Assembly (NCBI RefSeq): GCF_002953715.1
Contig: NZ_CP025017.1
Coordinates: 186,001-250,000, forward strand
Direction: 5' to 3'
DNA length: 64,000 nt
From: Rhizobium leguminosarum
GTDB taxonomy: Bacteria > Pseudomonadota > Alphaproteobacteria > Rhizobiales > Rhizobiaceae
The translations under genes were made by a program, and so were the position numbers. The notes under the pieces were generated by a model that was given only the letters and a program-made list of their open reading frames with translations, was not told the DNA's origin and did not search any database. Shown here piece after piece: positions 16,504 to 25,265 of the stretch; the stretch's first letter is position 1, and the number at the start of each line of letters is the position of its first letter.

Positions 16504-17873
16504 GCAGCTTCTGCCTGCTTGCCGGCGGGGAGATTGGCCGATTTCGGCAGCATCGCCGTCAGCGTCGTGCCGGCCTCGCTGCTGTTGATCAGCAGCAGGC
16601 CGCGGAAGTGGGCCATTCGCTCCTGCATGTTGCGCAGGCCGAGACCCGATCTGCCGGAGATGCCGTCGAAGCCACTGCCGTTGTCGGTGACGGTCATGCG
16701 GGCGCGGCCGTTATCGCTCCATAGCTTGACCGCAAGCCGGGAGGCGCCCGAGTGCCGCTCGACATTGTTGAACGCTTCCTGGGCGACGCGATAAAGCGCG
16801 GTATTGGCTTCGGCCTTCAGCGTGTCGGTGAAGCCTGAGGCATCGATCTTCGTCTCGATCCCCGTCCGCTCGGCAAAATGATAACAGAGTGCCTCGAGAG
16901 CAGCCGTCAGGCCGAGGTCATCGAGCACACGCGGGCGCAGATCGTGCGAAAGCCGCCTGATTTCCTTGATGGCGCCGTTCAGCGCTTCCACACCGCGGTC
17001 GATGGTGACAGCCGCATCGTCGACATTGGTCCTGACCTTGCGGCCGGCAAGATCCATCGCATAACGCACGCCGACGAGATTTTGGGAAATGCCGTCGTGC
17101 AACTCGCGAGCCAGCCGCGCGCGCTCTTCTTCCTGGGTATCGATGACCCGCTGTGTCAGCGCCTTGAGCCGGCTGTCGGCCATGCGGCGCTCATGGAACG
17201 TCAGCAGCATGCAGGTGGTGAAAACGACAAGTACCGAAGGCACGGCGATCAGCGCGACGATGACGAAGGTCCGTCTTATGTTGGCGCGCATCCCGGCGTT
17301 GGCGGCGGCACTTTGGGCAAAGACGTCGTCCAGGTAAACGCCGGTGCCGACGACCCAGTGCCATTTGTCGAGACTGACGACGAAGGAGAGCTTGTCGGCG
17401 ATCTGTCCGGTCGATGGTTTCTGCCATTTGTACTGATGCAGGCCCCCGCCCGCTCTTGCCGTAGCGATCAGTTCGGCAATGACCTTGTCGCCATCCGGAT
17501 CGGTGAGGTCGAGCCAATTGTGCCCATGCCGGAAACTCTGGCGCGGATGGACGATGTTGTTGCCGTCATAGTCGTAGACGAAGAAATATCCGTCCTTGCC
17601 GTAGTCGAGCGAAGTCAGGATCGCCGCCACCTGCTGCTTGGCCGCCTCGTCGTCGGCACCGGCATTGTCATAGATCGTCTGGATGGCGGACAGGGCAAGG
17701 TTGGTCAGATTGAGGATTTCGGCTTCCTTGGTCTTCAGCATGTTCTGCTCGAACGTATCGATGCTGTTCTTGGCGAGGTTTGCCGATTGCCAGGTGATGA
17801 AGGTGGTGATCGCAAGGATCGAAATGACGAGCGGAACGATCGCCAATGCGATGATCTGGTGTCGTAACGTCAA
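16500..17873 (-). CDS. mctS: Membrane sensor histidine kinase with cache domain (MctS-like)
   Basis: A 457-residue kinase. Membrane helices at about residues 7-27 and 202-225 bracket an extracytoplasmic single-cache sensor containing GYFFVYDYDGNNIVHP and WHWVVGTGVYLDDV, a type that often binds small carboxylates. The HisKA_3 dimerisation domain has the phosphoacceptor H259 in RLARELHDGISQNL. The C-terminal HATPase region includes NNVERHSGAS and DNGSGFDG. It is transcribed with the NarL-type regulator (4-nt overlap). Sensing of external monocarboxylates fits the symporter next door. Confidence 0.85.
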   Translation of the reverse strand: MTLRHQIIALAIVPLVISILAITTFITWQSANLAKNSIDTFEQNMLKTKEAEILNLTNLALSAIQTIYDNAGADDEAAKQQVAAILTSLDYGKDGYFFVYDYDGNNIVHPRQSFRHGHNWLDLTDPDGDKVIAELIATARAGGGLHQYKWQKPSTGQIADKLSFVVSLDKWHWVVGTGVYLDDVFAQSAAANAGMRANIRRTFVIVALIAVPSVLVVFTTCMLLTFHERRMADSRLKALTQRVIDTQEEERARLARELHDGISQNLVGVRYAMDLAGRKVRTNVDDAAVTIDRGVEALNGAIKEIRRLSHDLRPRVLDDLGLTAALEALCYHFAERTGIETKIDASGFTDTLKAEANTALYRVAQEAFNNVERHSGASRLAVKLWSDNGRARMTVTDNGSGFDGISGRSGLGLRNMQERMAHFRGLLLINSSEAGTTLTAMLPKSANLPAGKQAEAA

Positions 17874-17996
17874 CGATCATTCCTCCCGAGAATTTGCGCC
17901 GGGAATTATGCCCTTTGTCATATGCGAGTCCAGCGGCTTGTCGGCGTCCCGATCCGTGGCAGCCGGAACCAATGCCGGCGGGGCATCGCGTGCGCG

Positions 17997-18461
17997 CTAG
18001 TCCAGGGGCACGAACAGGCCGAGCTTGACGTCCCGCAACACGACATTCGTGTGCATCCGGCGGATCTGCGGATTGTCAGCCATGATCAAGGCAGCGATGT
18101 CGTCGTAATGCTCGACGTCGCGGGCGGTGACGATTGCGATCAGATCGACTGCGCCGGTGACATAATAGACCTGCTGTATGTGATCCTGCTTTTCCGCCCA
18201 GAGGCGGAACTTCGCCAACGCGTCGTAATTGTCCCGCTCGATCTCCATTCCGACGATGAACACCATCGCTGTGCCCGTCGCCTTGCGGTCGACGACGGCC
18301 ACCTCCGCCTTGATGATCCCTTCCTCGCGTAGCCGCTTCAACCGCCTCTGCACGGCCGAGACCGACAGTCCGATCCGTTCGGCAATCGTTTCAGCTTTCA
18401 GCTGGCAGTCGCGCTGAACGATATCGAGAATGTCACGGTCAAAACGATCCAGCTGTTCCAT
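17997..18461 (-). CDS. Lrp/AsnC-family transcriptional regulator
   Basis: A 154-residue regulator with an N-terminal winged helix-turn-helix (DRDILDIVQRDCQLKAETIAERIGLSVSAVQRRLKRL) and a C-terminal RAM ligand-binding domain (about residues 65-145). It is divergent from an amino-acid ABC transporter operon with a 163-bp intergenic region containing an AT-rich 15-bp palindrome (18532-18546). Control of that operon in response to an amino acid is the simplest reading. Confidence 0.88.
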   Translation of the reverse strand: MEQLDRFDRDILDIVQRDCQLKAETIAERIGLSVSAVQRRLKRLREEGIIKAEVAVVDRKATGTAMVFIVGMEIERDNYDALAKFRLWAEKQDHIQQVYYVTGAVDLIAIVTARDVEHYDDIAALIMADNPQIRRMHTNVVLRDVKLGLFVPLD

Positions 18462-18531
18462 TGTCCAATCCTAATTCTCGCCGCAGCAACTCGCGCATTC
18501 TGCCGTACTTGCCGCACGAAGAAGATTATTT

Positions 18532-18546
18532 TGCATAAAATATGCA
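18532..18546. promoter_or_regulatory. AT-rich palindrome, candidate Lrp-type box
   Basis: TGCATA-AAA-TATGCA is a 15-bp perfect inverted repeat in the divergent region between the Lrp-like regulator and the ABC ATPase gene. The size and base composition fit AsnC/Lrp boxes. Confidence 0.55.
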
Positions 18547-18624
18547 GAATAGATGAAAACTGCGCGAAAAAACCGCGTTATTTTATCATTATCCTTCGCA
18601 AATTCAATTCAGCCGGAACCATGC

Positions 18625-19404
18625 ATGCCAGATCAACCCTTTCCTGCTCTTCGCGTCGAAGATCTCCATAAAAGCTTCGGCTCGCAAGAGGTTCTTAAGG
18701 GTATCTCGACGCAGGCCGAAAAGTCCGATGTGATTTCGATCATCGGTTCGTCGGGCTCCGGCAAGAGCACCTTTCTCAGGTGCATCAATTTCCTGGAAAT
18801 GCCGGATCGTGGCCGCATTGCCGTAAACGGCGAGGAGATCGCGCTGAAGATGGGGCGGGGCGGCCGGTTGCAGCCGCGCAGTTGGCGGCAGATCGAACGG
18901 ATACGGACCGGACTGGGGATGGTCTTCCAGAGTTTCAATCTCTGGGCTCATCGTACGGTGCTGGAAAACGTCATCGAGGCGCCGGTGCACGTCATGGGCA
19001 TTTCGCGGCGCGACGCCATCGAAAAGGCCGAGGCCCTGCTCCACAAGGTCGGGCTCTTCGATAAACGCGACGCCTACCCCGCTTTCCTCTCCGGCGGCCA
19101 GCAGCAACGCGCGGCGATTGCGAGAGCCCTCTGCGTCGACCCTGCTGTCATGCTGTTCGACGAACCGACATCGGCGCTCGATCCGGAGCTGGTCGGCGAG
19201 GTCCTGAAGGTCATCCGCGATCTCGCGGAAGAAGGCCGAACCATGCTGATCGTCACGCATGAAATGCGCTTCGCCCGCGATGTCTCGAGCCGCGTTCTGT
19301 TCCTGCATCAGGGACGGATCGAGGAAGAAGGCCCGCCGGAGCAGATATTCGGGGCGCCGGTCAGCGCCCGCTGCCGGGAGTTCACTGGCCTCAGCGCCCA
19401 CTGA
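18625..19404 (+). CDS. Polar amino-acid ABC transporter ATP-binding protein
   Basis: An ATPase of 259 residues of the HisP/GlnQ type. Walker A is GSSGSGKST, the Q-loop region FQSFNLWAHRTVLENV, the signature LSGGQQQRAAIARAL and Walker B VMLFDEPTSALDPE. The insert after the P-loop (KMGRGGRLQPRSWRQIERIRTG) is as found in HisP relatives. The ATG at 18625 is chosen because the family alignment begins there. It heads an operon with a binding protein, two permeases and a homocysteine S-methyltransferase. Confidence 0.9.
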   Translation: MPDQPFPALRVEDLHKSFGSQEVLKGISTQAEKSDVISIIGSSGSGKSTFLRCINFLEMPDRGRIAVNGEEIALKMGRGGRLQPRSWRQIERIRTGLGMVFQSFNLWAHRTVLENVIEAPVHVMGISRRDAIEKAEALLHKVGLFDKRDAYPAFLSGGQQQRAAIARALCVDPAVMLFDEPTSALDPELVGEVLKVIRDLAEEGRTMLIVTHEMRFARDVSSRVLFLHQGRIEEEGPPEQIFGAPVSARCREFTGLSAH

Positions 19405-19451
19405 TGCGCATCGATCTATCATCGACAACACAAACCAGGAGAATCCTGCGA

Positions 19452-20225
19452 ATGAAACTGCTCCCCACACTGTTCGCCGGCGCGGCACTCGTGCTTTCCG
19501 CCGTCACCGCACAGGCCGAAGTCCGCTTCGGTGTCATGAACGAATCCTATCCGCCCTTCTTCGCCAAGGACGCCTCCGGCCAATGGCAGGGATGGGAGAT
19601 CGACCTGATGAACGCTGTGTGCGAGGAGATGAAGGAGAAATGCTCGATCGTCGAAATTTCCTGGGATGGTCTCATTCCGGCTCTCCAGAGCAAGAAGTTC
19701 GACGTGATCTGGTCGTCGATGTCGAACACCGCGGAACGCTCGAAGGTGATCGACTTCACCGATAAATATTACAACACGCCGAGCACCTTGATCGGCCCCA
19801 AGGACCAGAAGCCGGGCGCCACTGCCGAGGACGTGAAAGGCAAGACCATCGGCATCCAGGTGTCGACGATCCAGTCGGAATATTACAAGAAGTATTTCGC
19901 CGAGGCTGCCGAGGAAAAGACCTACCAAACGCTCGACGAAGCGTTCCAGGATCTCGCCTCCGGCCGTATCGACTATGTCTTCGGCGATTCACTGGCGCTT
20001 GACGCTTTCCTCAAAAGCGATGGCGGCAAGGATTGCTGCGCCAAGATGGGCGACGTTGCCGACGACAAGGAGACTCTCGGCGCCGGCGTTTCGGGCGGCC
20101 TGCGCAAGGAAGACACTGAGCTGAAGGCCAAGCTGAACACGGCGATCGCTGCCGTCCGCGCCAGTGGCCAGTATGACGCCATCAACAAGAAATACTTCGA
20201 TTTCGACATCTACGGCGCAAAGTAA
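19452..20225 (+). CDS. Polar amino-acid ABC transporter substrate-binding protein
   Basis: A periplasmic receptor of 257 residues (SBP_bac_3 family) with a signal peptide (MKLLPTLFAGAALVLSAVTAQA). The mature start VRFGVMNESYPPFFAKDASG and the later DVIWSSMSNTAERSKVIDFT follow the family pattern. A cysteine pair, DCC, lies near residue 195. The ATG at 19452 has AGGAG 9 nt upstream. Substrate is unknown; linkage to a homocysteine S-methyltransferase suggests a sulfur amino acid such as S-methylmethionine or methionine. Confidence 0.88.
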   Translation: MKLLPTLFAGAALVLSAVTAQAEVRFGVMNESYPPFFAKDASGQWQGWEIDLMNAVCEEMKEKCSIVEISWDGLIPALQSKKFDVIWSSMSNTAERSKVIDFTDKYYNTPSTLIGPKDQKPGATAEDVKGKTIGIQVSTIQSEYYKKYFAEAAEEKTYQTLDEAFQDLASGRIDYVFGDSLALDAFLKSDGGKDCCAKMGDVADDKETLGAGVSGGLRKEDTELKAKLNTAIAAVRASGQYDAINKKYFDFDIYGAK

Positions 20226-20237
20226 GCAGCCGGAACG

Positions 20238-20963
20238 ATGGCGACCACGCAACAAGGTATTCTGGACCTGCTGTCTCCCTATCCTCCGGGATGGGGCGGT
20301 GTCCTTCTGGCAGGTGCGGTCTCCACGGTCGCCATCTCCGCTTGCGCCTTCGCGATCGGCCTGCTGCTCGGCACGGGCGGCGCGCTTGGAAAGCTTTCGG
20401 GCAACCGCATGCTCCGCCTCCTGCTCGATCTCTATACCACGCTGATCCGCGCCGTCCCCGAGCTGATCCTGATCGTCGGGCTCTATTATGCCGGCACCGA
20501 TGGCCTCAACCGGCTGCTCGCCGCGTTGGAGCTGCCGCCGGTCAATGTGAATGGGTTCGTGGCGGCCGTCGCCGTGCTGGGTTTCGTCCAGGGTGCCTAC
20601 ATGACGGAGGTGCTGCGCGGCGCGATCCTCGCCATTCCCGTCGGCCAGATCGAGGCCGCCAAGGCCTTCGGCATGGGACCGGTACTGAGGTTCCGCCGGG
20701 TCCTGCTGCCGGCGCTCCTGCCAAACGCGCTGCCGGGTCTTGCCAATCTGTGGATGTCGGTCACCAAGGACAGCGCGCTGGTGGCGGTCGTCGGCTACCA
20801 GGAACTGGCGCTCGCCACCCGTCTTGCCGGGGCAAGCACCAAGCATTACTTCGTCTTTTTCCTTGCTTCGGCCCTTCTCTATCTCGCCATCACGCTTGTT
20901 TCCAACGTCGTCTTCAAACTGATCGAGGGACGGGTACGGCGGGGGCAGCCGCGCCTTGCCTGA
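20238..20963 (+). CDS. Polar amino-acid ABC transporter permease (HisQ-type)
   Basis: A 241-residue inner-membrane protein with about five membrane helices. The EAA-loop segment is GQIEAAKAFGMGPVLRFRRVLLPALLPNALPG. It follows the receptor gene by 12 nt and is paired with a second permease 12 nt downstream, forming the usual heterodimeric channel. Confidence 0.88.
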   Translation: MATTQQGILDLLSPYPPGWGGVLLAGAVSTVAISACAFAIGLLLGTGGALGKLSGNRMLRLLLDLYTTLIRAVPELILIVGLYYAGTDGLNRLLAALELPPVNVNGFVAAVAVLGFVQGAYMTEVLRGAILAIPVGQIEAAKAFGMGPVLRFRRVLLPALLPNALPGLANLWMSVTKDSALVAVVGYQELALATRLAGASTKHYFVFFLASALLYLAITLVSNVVFKLIEGRVRRGQPRLA

Positions 20964-20975
20964 AGAAAGCGCCCC

Positions 20976-21665
20976 ATGAATTTCACCTGGATCTCTTCCT
21001 ATTGGCCGCTGCTTCTGACCGGCGCCTGGCAGACCGTTTGCCTGCTGGTGATCTCCGTGGTGTTCGGCTTCGCCATCGCCATAGGCCTCGCGTTTGCGCA
21101 GGTCAGCGGCGGCAGGCTGACCCGGCTCCTGGTGCGCAGTTACTGCACCTTCTTTCGCGGCACGCCGTTGCTGATACAGCTATGGCTTCTCTACTACGGG
21201 GTGGGCTCGCTGCTGCCCATGGTCCCCGGCATCCGCCAGAGCCTGTTCTGGCCGATCCTGCGCGAGGGCTTCTTCTTCGCCGCCGTCAGTTTTACCCTGA
21301 ACTACGCAGCCTATGAGGCAGAGGTGTTGCGCGGCGCGCTGCTTGCCGTTCCCAAGGGCGAGCTCGAAGCGGGCCGGGCCTTCGGCCTGTCGCCCTGGAT
21401 GCTGATCCGCCGCATCTGGCTGCCGCGTGCGATTCGAATCGCCCTGCCGACGATTGCGGGAGAGATCGTCATGCAGCTCAAGGCGACGCCGCTCGCCTTT
21501 ACGGTGACGGTGATGGATCTCTATGCCGTGGCAAACAAGGTTCGGCAGGACACGCTGCTCGTCTATGAACCGCTGCTAGTCGTCACCCTCTTCTATCTCG
21601 CGCTGACCGCCGTAATCGCCCGCGTCTTCCGAAGTCTCGAAGAGCAGGTGCCGGTTCGCCGCTAG
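20976..21665 (+). CDS. Polar amino-acid ABC transporter permease (HisM-type)
   Basis: A 229-residue second membrane subunit. The motif FFRGTPLLIQLWLLYYG is typical of the family, and the EAA loop is KGELEAGRAFGLSPWMLIRRIWLPRAIRIALP. It ends 121 bp before the methyltransferase gene; that gap shows no clear promoter or riboswitch, so read-through is likely. Confidence 0.88.
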   Translation: MNFTWISSYWPLLLTGAWQTVCLLVISVVFGFAIAIGLAFAQVSGGRLTRLLVRSYCTFFRGTPLLIQLWLLYYGVGSLLPMVPGIRQSLFWPILREGFFFAAVSFTLNYAAYEAEVLRGALLAVPKGELEAGRAFGLSPWMLIRRIWLPRAIRIALPTIAGEIVMQLKATPLAFTVTVMDLYAVANKVRQDTLLVYEPLLVVTLFYLALTAVIARVFRSLEEQVPVRR

Positions 21666-21786
21666 GCCGACGGCAAAGAAACTGGTCATGAGTTCCCTCA
21701 CGCACGAACCACGTACATCTCGCCCACCTTGTTATGCAAAAGCCCGCCGCCGCTGACGGCGCGACAGCCTGAATGGAGACCTCTTC

Positions 21787-22695
21787 ATGAGCACGATGCG
21801 AATTCTCGATGGCGGCATGAGCCGCGAACTGTTGCGGCTGGGCGCCGAGCTGAAACAACCGGAATGGTCGGCATTGGCGCTGATCAATGCGCCGGATATC
21901 GTCCGTAAGGTTCACCAGGAATTCATCGCCGCCGGCTCTGAGGTCGTTACGACAAACAGCTATGCGCTCGTGCCCTTTCACATCGGCGAGGATCGGTTCT
22001 GGAAGGAAGGACCAGCGCTGATCCGTCTCGCCGGCCGCTTGGCGCGCGAGGCGGCTGATTCCGTCACGGATCGGAAGGTGCTGGTCGCCGGCTCGCTGCC
22101 GCCGATCTTCGGCTCATACGAGCCGCAGAACTTTCAGCCTTCACGGGTGCAGGATTATCTCGATGTGCTTGTCGAAAACCTTTCTCCCTTCGTCGATATA
22201 TGGCTCGGCGAGACGTTGAGCCTGATTGCCGAGGCAGAGGCTGTCCGCAAGGCGGTGGCGACGTCAGGCAAGCCGTTCTGGATTTCGTTCACCCTGGCAG
22301 ACAACGAGGTAGCCATAAGGGGCGGCGAACCGAAGCTGCGCTCCGAAGAAAGGGTCGAGGACGCGGCATCCTGGGCGGTTTCATCGGGCGCCGAAGCCCT
22401 CTTGTTCAATTGCAGCAAGCCTGAGGTCATGCAGGCGGCGGTGGAGACCGCGGCGCGCGTGTTCCGGAAAATGGACGCGCGCATCGAAATCGGCGTCTAT
22501 GCCAATGCCTTCGAAGGGGAGCAAGGCGAGGCAGCCGCCAATGAAGGCCTGCACGAGACCCGCAGCGATCTGAATGACGATGCCTATTCGCGCTATGCCT
22601 GCTCCTGGGCCGAAGCCGGCGCGACCATCATCGGCGGCTGCTGCGGTATCGGCGCTGCCCATATCCATCGGCTCAAGAAGACGCTTTTGGGTTGA
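21787..22695 (+). CDS. mmuM: Homocysteine S-methyltransferase (MmuM-like)
   Basis: A 302-residue zinc-dependent methyltransferase of the S-methyl_trans family, which moves a methyl group from S-methylmethionine (or a similar donor) to homocysteine to make methionine. The N-terminal ILDGGMSRELLRLG, the first zinc-ligand region LLFNCSKPEVM and the C-terminal GGCCGIGAAHI carrying the two paired cysteines are all present. The length (about 300-330) matches the cobalamin-independent MmuM type. It lies downstream of an amino-acid importer on the same strand, as mmuP and mmuM do in E. coli, although here the transporter is an ABC system. Confidence 0.85.
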   Translation: MSTMRILDGGMSRELLRLGAELKQPEWSALALINAPDIVRKVHQEFIAAGSEVVTTNSYALVPFHIGEDRFWKEGPALIRLAGRLAREAADSVTDRKVLVAGSLPPIFGSYEPQNFQPSRVQDYLDVLVENLSPFVDIWLGETLSLIAEAEAVRKAVATSGKPFWISFTLADNEVAIRGGEPKLRSEERVEDAASWAVSSGAEALLFNCSKPEVMQAAVETAARVFRKMDARIEIGVYANAFEGEQGEAAANEGLHETRSDLNDDAYSRYACSWAEAGATIIGGCCGIGAAHIHRLKKTLLG

Positions 22696-22724
22696 GGCGG
22701 CAAGGCGGCTACGCCGCAGCAATG

Positions 22725-23159
22725 CTATCCAGCCTTCGCCGCCGTCTTCTGGAGCTCGAGCAGAAGCTCGATCAACTTCGGGGCCATCTCCCTGATTTCC
22801 GAAAGGTGGACGGCGCTCAGTCGCGTCAGAAGCGCGTCCGCCTTATCCGTCAGAAGAACCGTCTGGCGGCGCCTGTCGGCCGGATCGGCATGACGTTCGA
22901 CCAGTCCGGCATCCGACAACCGCCCGACAAGCTCGGTCGCCGTATGCGGCGCGATGATCAGCCGCTCGGCCAGCATGCCGACGGTCATGGCTTCGCCGCG
23001 TTGTCCCTTGATCGCCAAAAGGGCCTGATGCTGCTGCGGGGGCAATCCCTCCGACTGGGCGGCCGAGGCGCTGAAGTCCATGAACTGGCGAAGCGCAAAT
23101 CGGAGGTCGGCGAGAGCTTCGTAATCCTCCTGTCTCAGCGGCGGCGCGGTCTTCTTCAA
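22725..23159 (-). CDS. MarR-family transcriptional regulator
   Basis: A 144-residue winged-helix regulator. The DNA-binding part is TVGMLAERLIIAPHTATELVGRLSDAGLVERHADPADRRRQTVLLT, with the DxRxxx wing of MarR proteins. It starts with TTG at 23159, supported by AGGAG 7 nt upstream. A 33-codon ORF ends 18 nt before it. It is divergent from the ClC gene, with a 19-bp perfect palindrome between them. Confidence 0.88.
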   Translation of the reverse strand: MKKTAPPLRQEDYEALADLRFALRQFMDFSASAAQSEGLPPQQHQALLAIKGQRGEAMTVGMLAERLIIAPHTATELVGRLSDAGLVERHADPADRRRQTVLLTDKADALLTRLSAVHLSEIREMAPKLIELLLELQKTAAKAG

Positions 23160-23177
23160 AGCAGTTCTCCTCTGCCG

Positions 23178-23279
23178 CTACGGCTGCCAAAATCGGCAGC
23201 CCATGCCGCCATCATCGAATAGATGGGCAGTCGCCAGCCGGTCAAGTGAGGCATCTTCGTGGGACATTTTCGTCTTCAT
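23178..23279 (-). CDS. Possible 33-residue leader peptide before the MarR gene
   Basis: A short frame begins MKTKMSHEDAS and ends GMGCRFWQP, 18 nt before the TTG of the MarR gene. GGGTG precedes its ATG, and an in-frame ATG four codons upstream is possible. It lies just downstream of the 23297-23315 palindrome on the same transcript as the regulator. No family is recognised; it may be a real small protein, a coupling leader, or chance. Confidence 0.35.
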   Translation of the reverse strand: MKTKMSHEDASLDRLATAHLFDDGGMGCRFWQP

Positions 23280-23296
23280 GCTTTCACCCATTGATT

Positions 23297-23315
23297 TATA
23301 TCGTATCACGATATA
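23297..23315. promoter_or_regulatory. 19-bp perfect inverted repeat, likely operator
   Basis: TATATCGT-ATC-ACGATATA has 8-bp perfect arms with a 3-bp centre. It sits between the divergent MarR-regulator and ClC genes, 46 bp from the ClC start. The size and symmetry suit a MarR-family dimer. Confidence 0.7.
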
Positions 23316-23360
23316 TTGACGCGCCTCAAGCGTATCCATTCCGGCGTAGCAGAGGCTTCC

Positions 23361-25175
23361 ATGGCGCAGCATCCACCAAACAACCGGCCGCACGATTTCA
23401 CCGGCGGTCTTTCCCGGCGCGAGGCCGGCGATTTCACCACCGACAGGCGGGTCCTCCTCCTGGTCGGCATGTCCATCATTGTCGGCACCGCCGGCGCGTT
23501 TGCCGCCTGGTGTCTCGTCAGCCTCATCGCGCTGGTGACGAATGTCATCTGGTTCGGGCAGATTGGTATCCAGCCCGCCTCTCTGGCTGCGGTGCCGCGC
23601 TCGCTGTGGGTGGTGCTGGTTCCGCCGCTGGGTGGACTTGTCATCGGATTGATGGCCCGTTTCGGGTCGGAGAAGATCCGCGGCCACGGCATTCCCGAGG
23701 CGATCGAGGCGATCCTGATCGGCGGTAGCCGGATGTCGCCGAAGGTCGCGGTCCTGAAGCCGCTGTCGTCGGCAATCTCCATCGGAACCGGCGGCCCGTT
23801 CGGCGCCGAGGGGCCGATCATCATGACCGGCGGTGCGATCGGATCGCTGTTCGCGCAATTCTTTCACATGAGCGCTGCAGAGCGGAAAACGCTGCTCGTC
23901 GCGGGCGCGGCCGCAGGCATGACGGCCATCTTCGGTTCGCCGATCGCCGCTGTCATGCTGGCGGTCGAACTGCTGTTGTTCGAATGGAAGCCGCGCAGCT
24001 TCATTCCCGTCGCCGTTGCCGCCTGCGTGTCGATCTGCTGGCGCCCGCTGCTGTTCGGCGTCGGCCCGCTGTTCCCGACCCACTTCCAGGTGGCCTTGCC
24101 CTGGTGGGGTATTTTCGCCTGTGCGGCGATGGGCATCATCTCCGGCCTGCAATCGGGATTGCTGACGACGCTGCTCTACCGGATCGAGGACCTGTTCGAA
24201 GCCTTGCCGATCCACTGGATGTGGTGGCCGGCGCTCGGCGGTCTCGTCATCGGTCTCGGCGGCCTGATCGAACCGCGGGCAATGGGCGTCGGCTACGACA
24301 TCATCGATGGCCTGCTCAACAACCGGCTGCTCGCCCCGGCTGTCATGTCGATCCTGCTGGTGAAGACCATCATCTGGCTGTTTGCTCTGTCGTCGGGCAC
24401 CTCCGGTGGCGTCCTCGCGCCACTTCTCATCTTCGGCGGGGCTCTCGGATGGCTGGTCGGCCTTGTCATGCCGGGCAATGATCCCGGCTTCTGGGCGCTG
24501 CTCGGAATGGCGGCGATGATGGGTGGGACCATGCGTGCACCGCTGACGGGCACTTTCTTTGCGATGGAGATCACCGGCGACGTCAGCACGATCGTTCCGC
24601 TGCTTGCCGCAACCGTGGTGGCCTATGCCGTCACCGTCCTGCTGCTGCGCCGCTCGATCCTCACCGAGAAGATCGCCCGCCGCGGTCAGCACATCACCCG
24701 CGAATATGGCGTCGACCCGTTCGAACTGTCGCGCGCAAGGGAGATTATGATCAGCGATGTCGACACACTTCCCGTCGCCATGACGGTGGGAGAGGCGTGC
24801 GATTTCTTCGCCTCGCAGCAGAAGACGCACCGGATCTATCCGGTGGTCGATGCGACAGGCAGGCTGGCCGGCGTCGTATCGAGAGCCGACGCTCTGCTCT
24901 GGCAGGGGAATCCGGACCTTGCCAGTCAGACGCTCGCGGAAAACGTGACGGATGATTCCGTTCCGGTGGGGCATCCAGATGATACGGTCGCATTCATCGC
25001 CGATCTGATGCTATCGACCGGCGACGGACGCATTCCGATCGTCGATCCGACCTCAGGGAAATTGTGCGGCCTGATCGCCCGCAAGGATCTGCTGCGGCTG
25101 CGCAGTTCCTACAGGTCGGCGGAACTGGATCGGCGCCCGTATCTCACCGGCGGCTCGAAGAGCAAGTCGCGGTAG
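23361..25175 (+). CDS. ClC-type chloride channel/antiporter with C-terminal CBS domains
   Basis: A membrane protein of about 604 residues. The ClC core shows GHGIPEAIE, GGPFGAEGPIIMTGGAIGS with the gating glutamate kept, and SSGTSGGVLAPL. The gating glutamate suggests a proton-coupled antiporter rather than a passive channel. From about residue 455 two CBS domains follow (AREIMISDVDTLPV and LAENVTDDSVPVGHPDDTV), which in this family bind adenine nucleotides. The ATG at 23361 has AGAGG close upstream; an in-frame ATG at 23316 abuts the operator and would add 15 residues. Control by the divergent MarR regulator is inferred. Confidence 0.9.
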   Translation: MAQHPPNNRPHDFTGGLSRREAGDFTTDRRVLLLVGMSIIVGTAGAFAAWCLVSLIALVTNVIWFGQIGIQPASLAAVPRSLWVVLVPPLGGLVIGLMARFGSEKIRGHGIPEAIEAILIGGSRMSPKVAVLKPLSSAISIGTGGPFGAEGPIIMTGGAIGSLFAQFFHMSAAERKTLLVAGAAAGMTAIFGSPIAAVMLAVELLLFEWKPRSFIPVAVAACVSICWRPLLFGVGPLFPTHFQVALPWWGIFACAAMGIISGLQSGLLTTLLYRIEDLFEALPIHWMWWPALGGLVIGLGGLIEPRAMGVGYDIIDGLLNNRLLAPAVMSILLVKTIIWLFALSSGTSGGVLAPLLIFGGALGWLVGLVMPGNDPGFWALLGMAAMMGGTMRAPLTGTFFAMEITGDVSTIVPLLAATVVAYAVTVLLLRRSILTEKIARRGQHITREYGVDPFELSRAREIMISDVDTLPVAMTVGEACDFFASQQKTHRIYPVVDATGRLAGVVSRADALLWQGNPDLASQTLAENVTDDSVPVGHPDDTVAFIADLMLSTGDGRIPIVDPTSGKLCGLIARKDLLRLRSSYRSAELDRRPYLTGGSKSKSR

Positions 25176-25214
25176 CGGTCCGCGGGCGTCCTCCGCATCG
25201 CTACTGCTACTGCC

Positions 25215-25248
25215 GCGCGCCGCATGGATCAGGTCTCATGCGGCGCGC
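25215..25248. terminator. GC-rich hairpin between convergent genes
   Basis: GCGCGCCGCATG pairs with CATGCGGCGCGC (12 bp, 10-nt loop) in the gap between the ClC gene and the convergent ATPase gene. It probably ends transcription in both directions, although there is no long T-run. Confidence 0.6.
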
Positions 25249-25265
25249 GCTGACGCTTGAAGACT

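Noticed and set aside
21666..21786. Possible SAM-type riboswitch before the homocysteine S-methyltransferase
   Set aside because: The 121-bp gap does not show the conserved pseudoknot bases of SAM-II, nor another riboswitch core that I can recognise.
23178..24974. 598-codon minus-strand frame opposite the ClC gene
   Set aside because: Its body is antisense to ClC and rich in Arg/Gln/Asp. Only its last 33 codons, which lie outside ClC, were kept as a possible short ORF.
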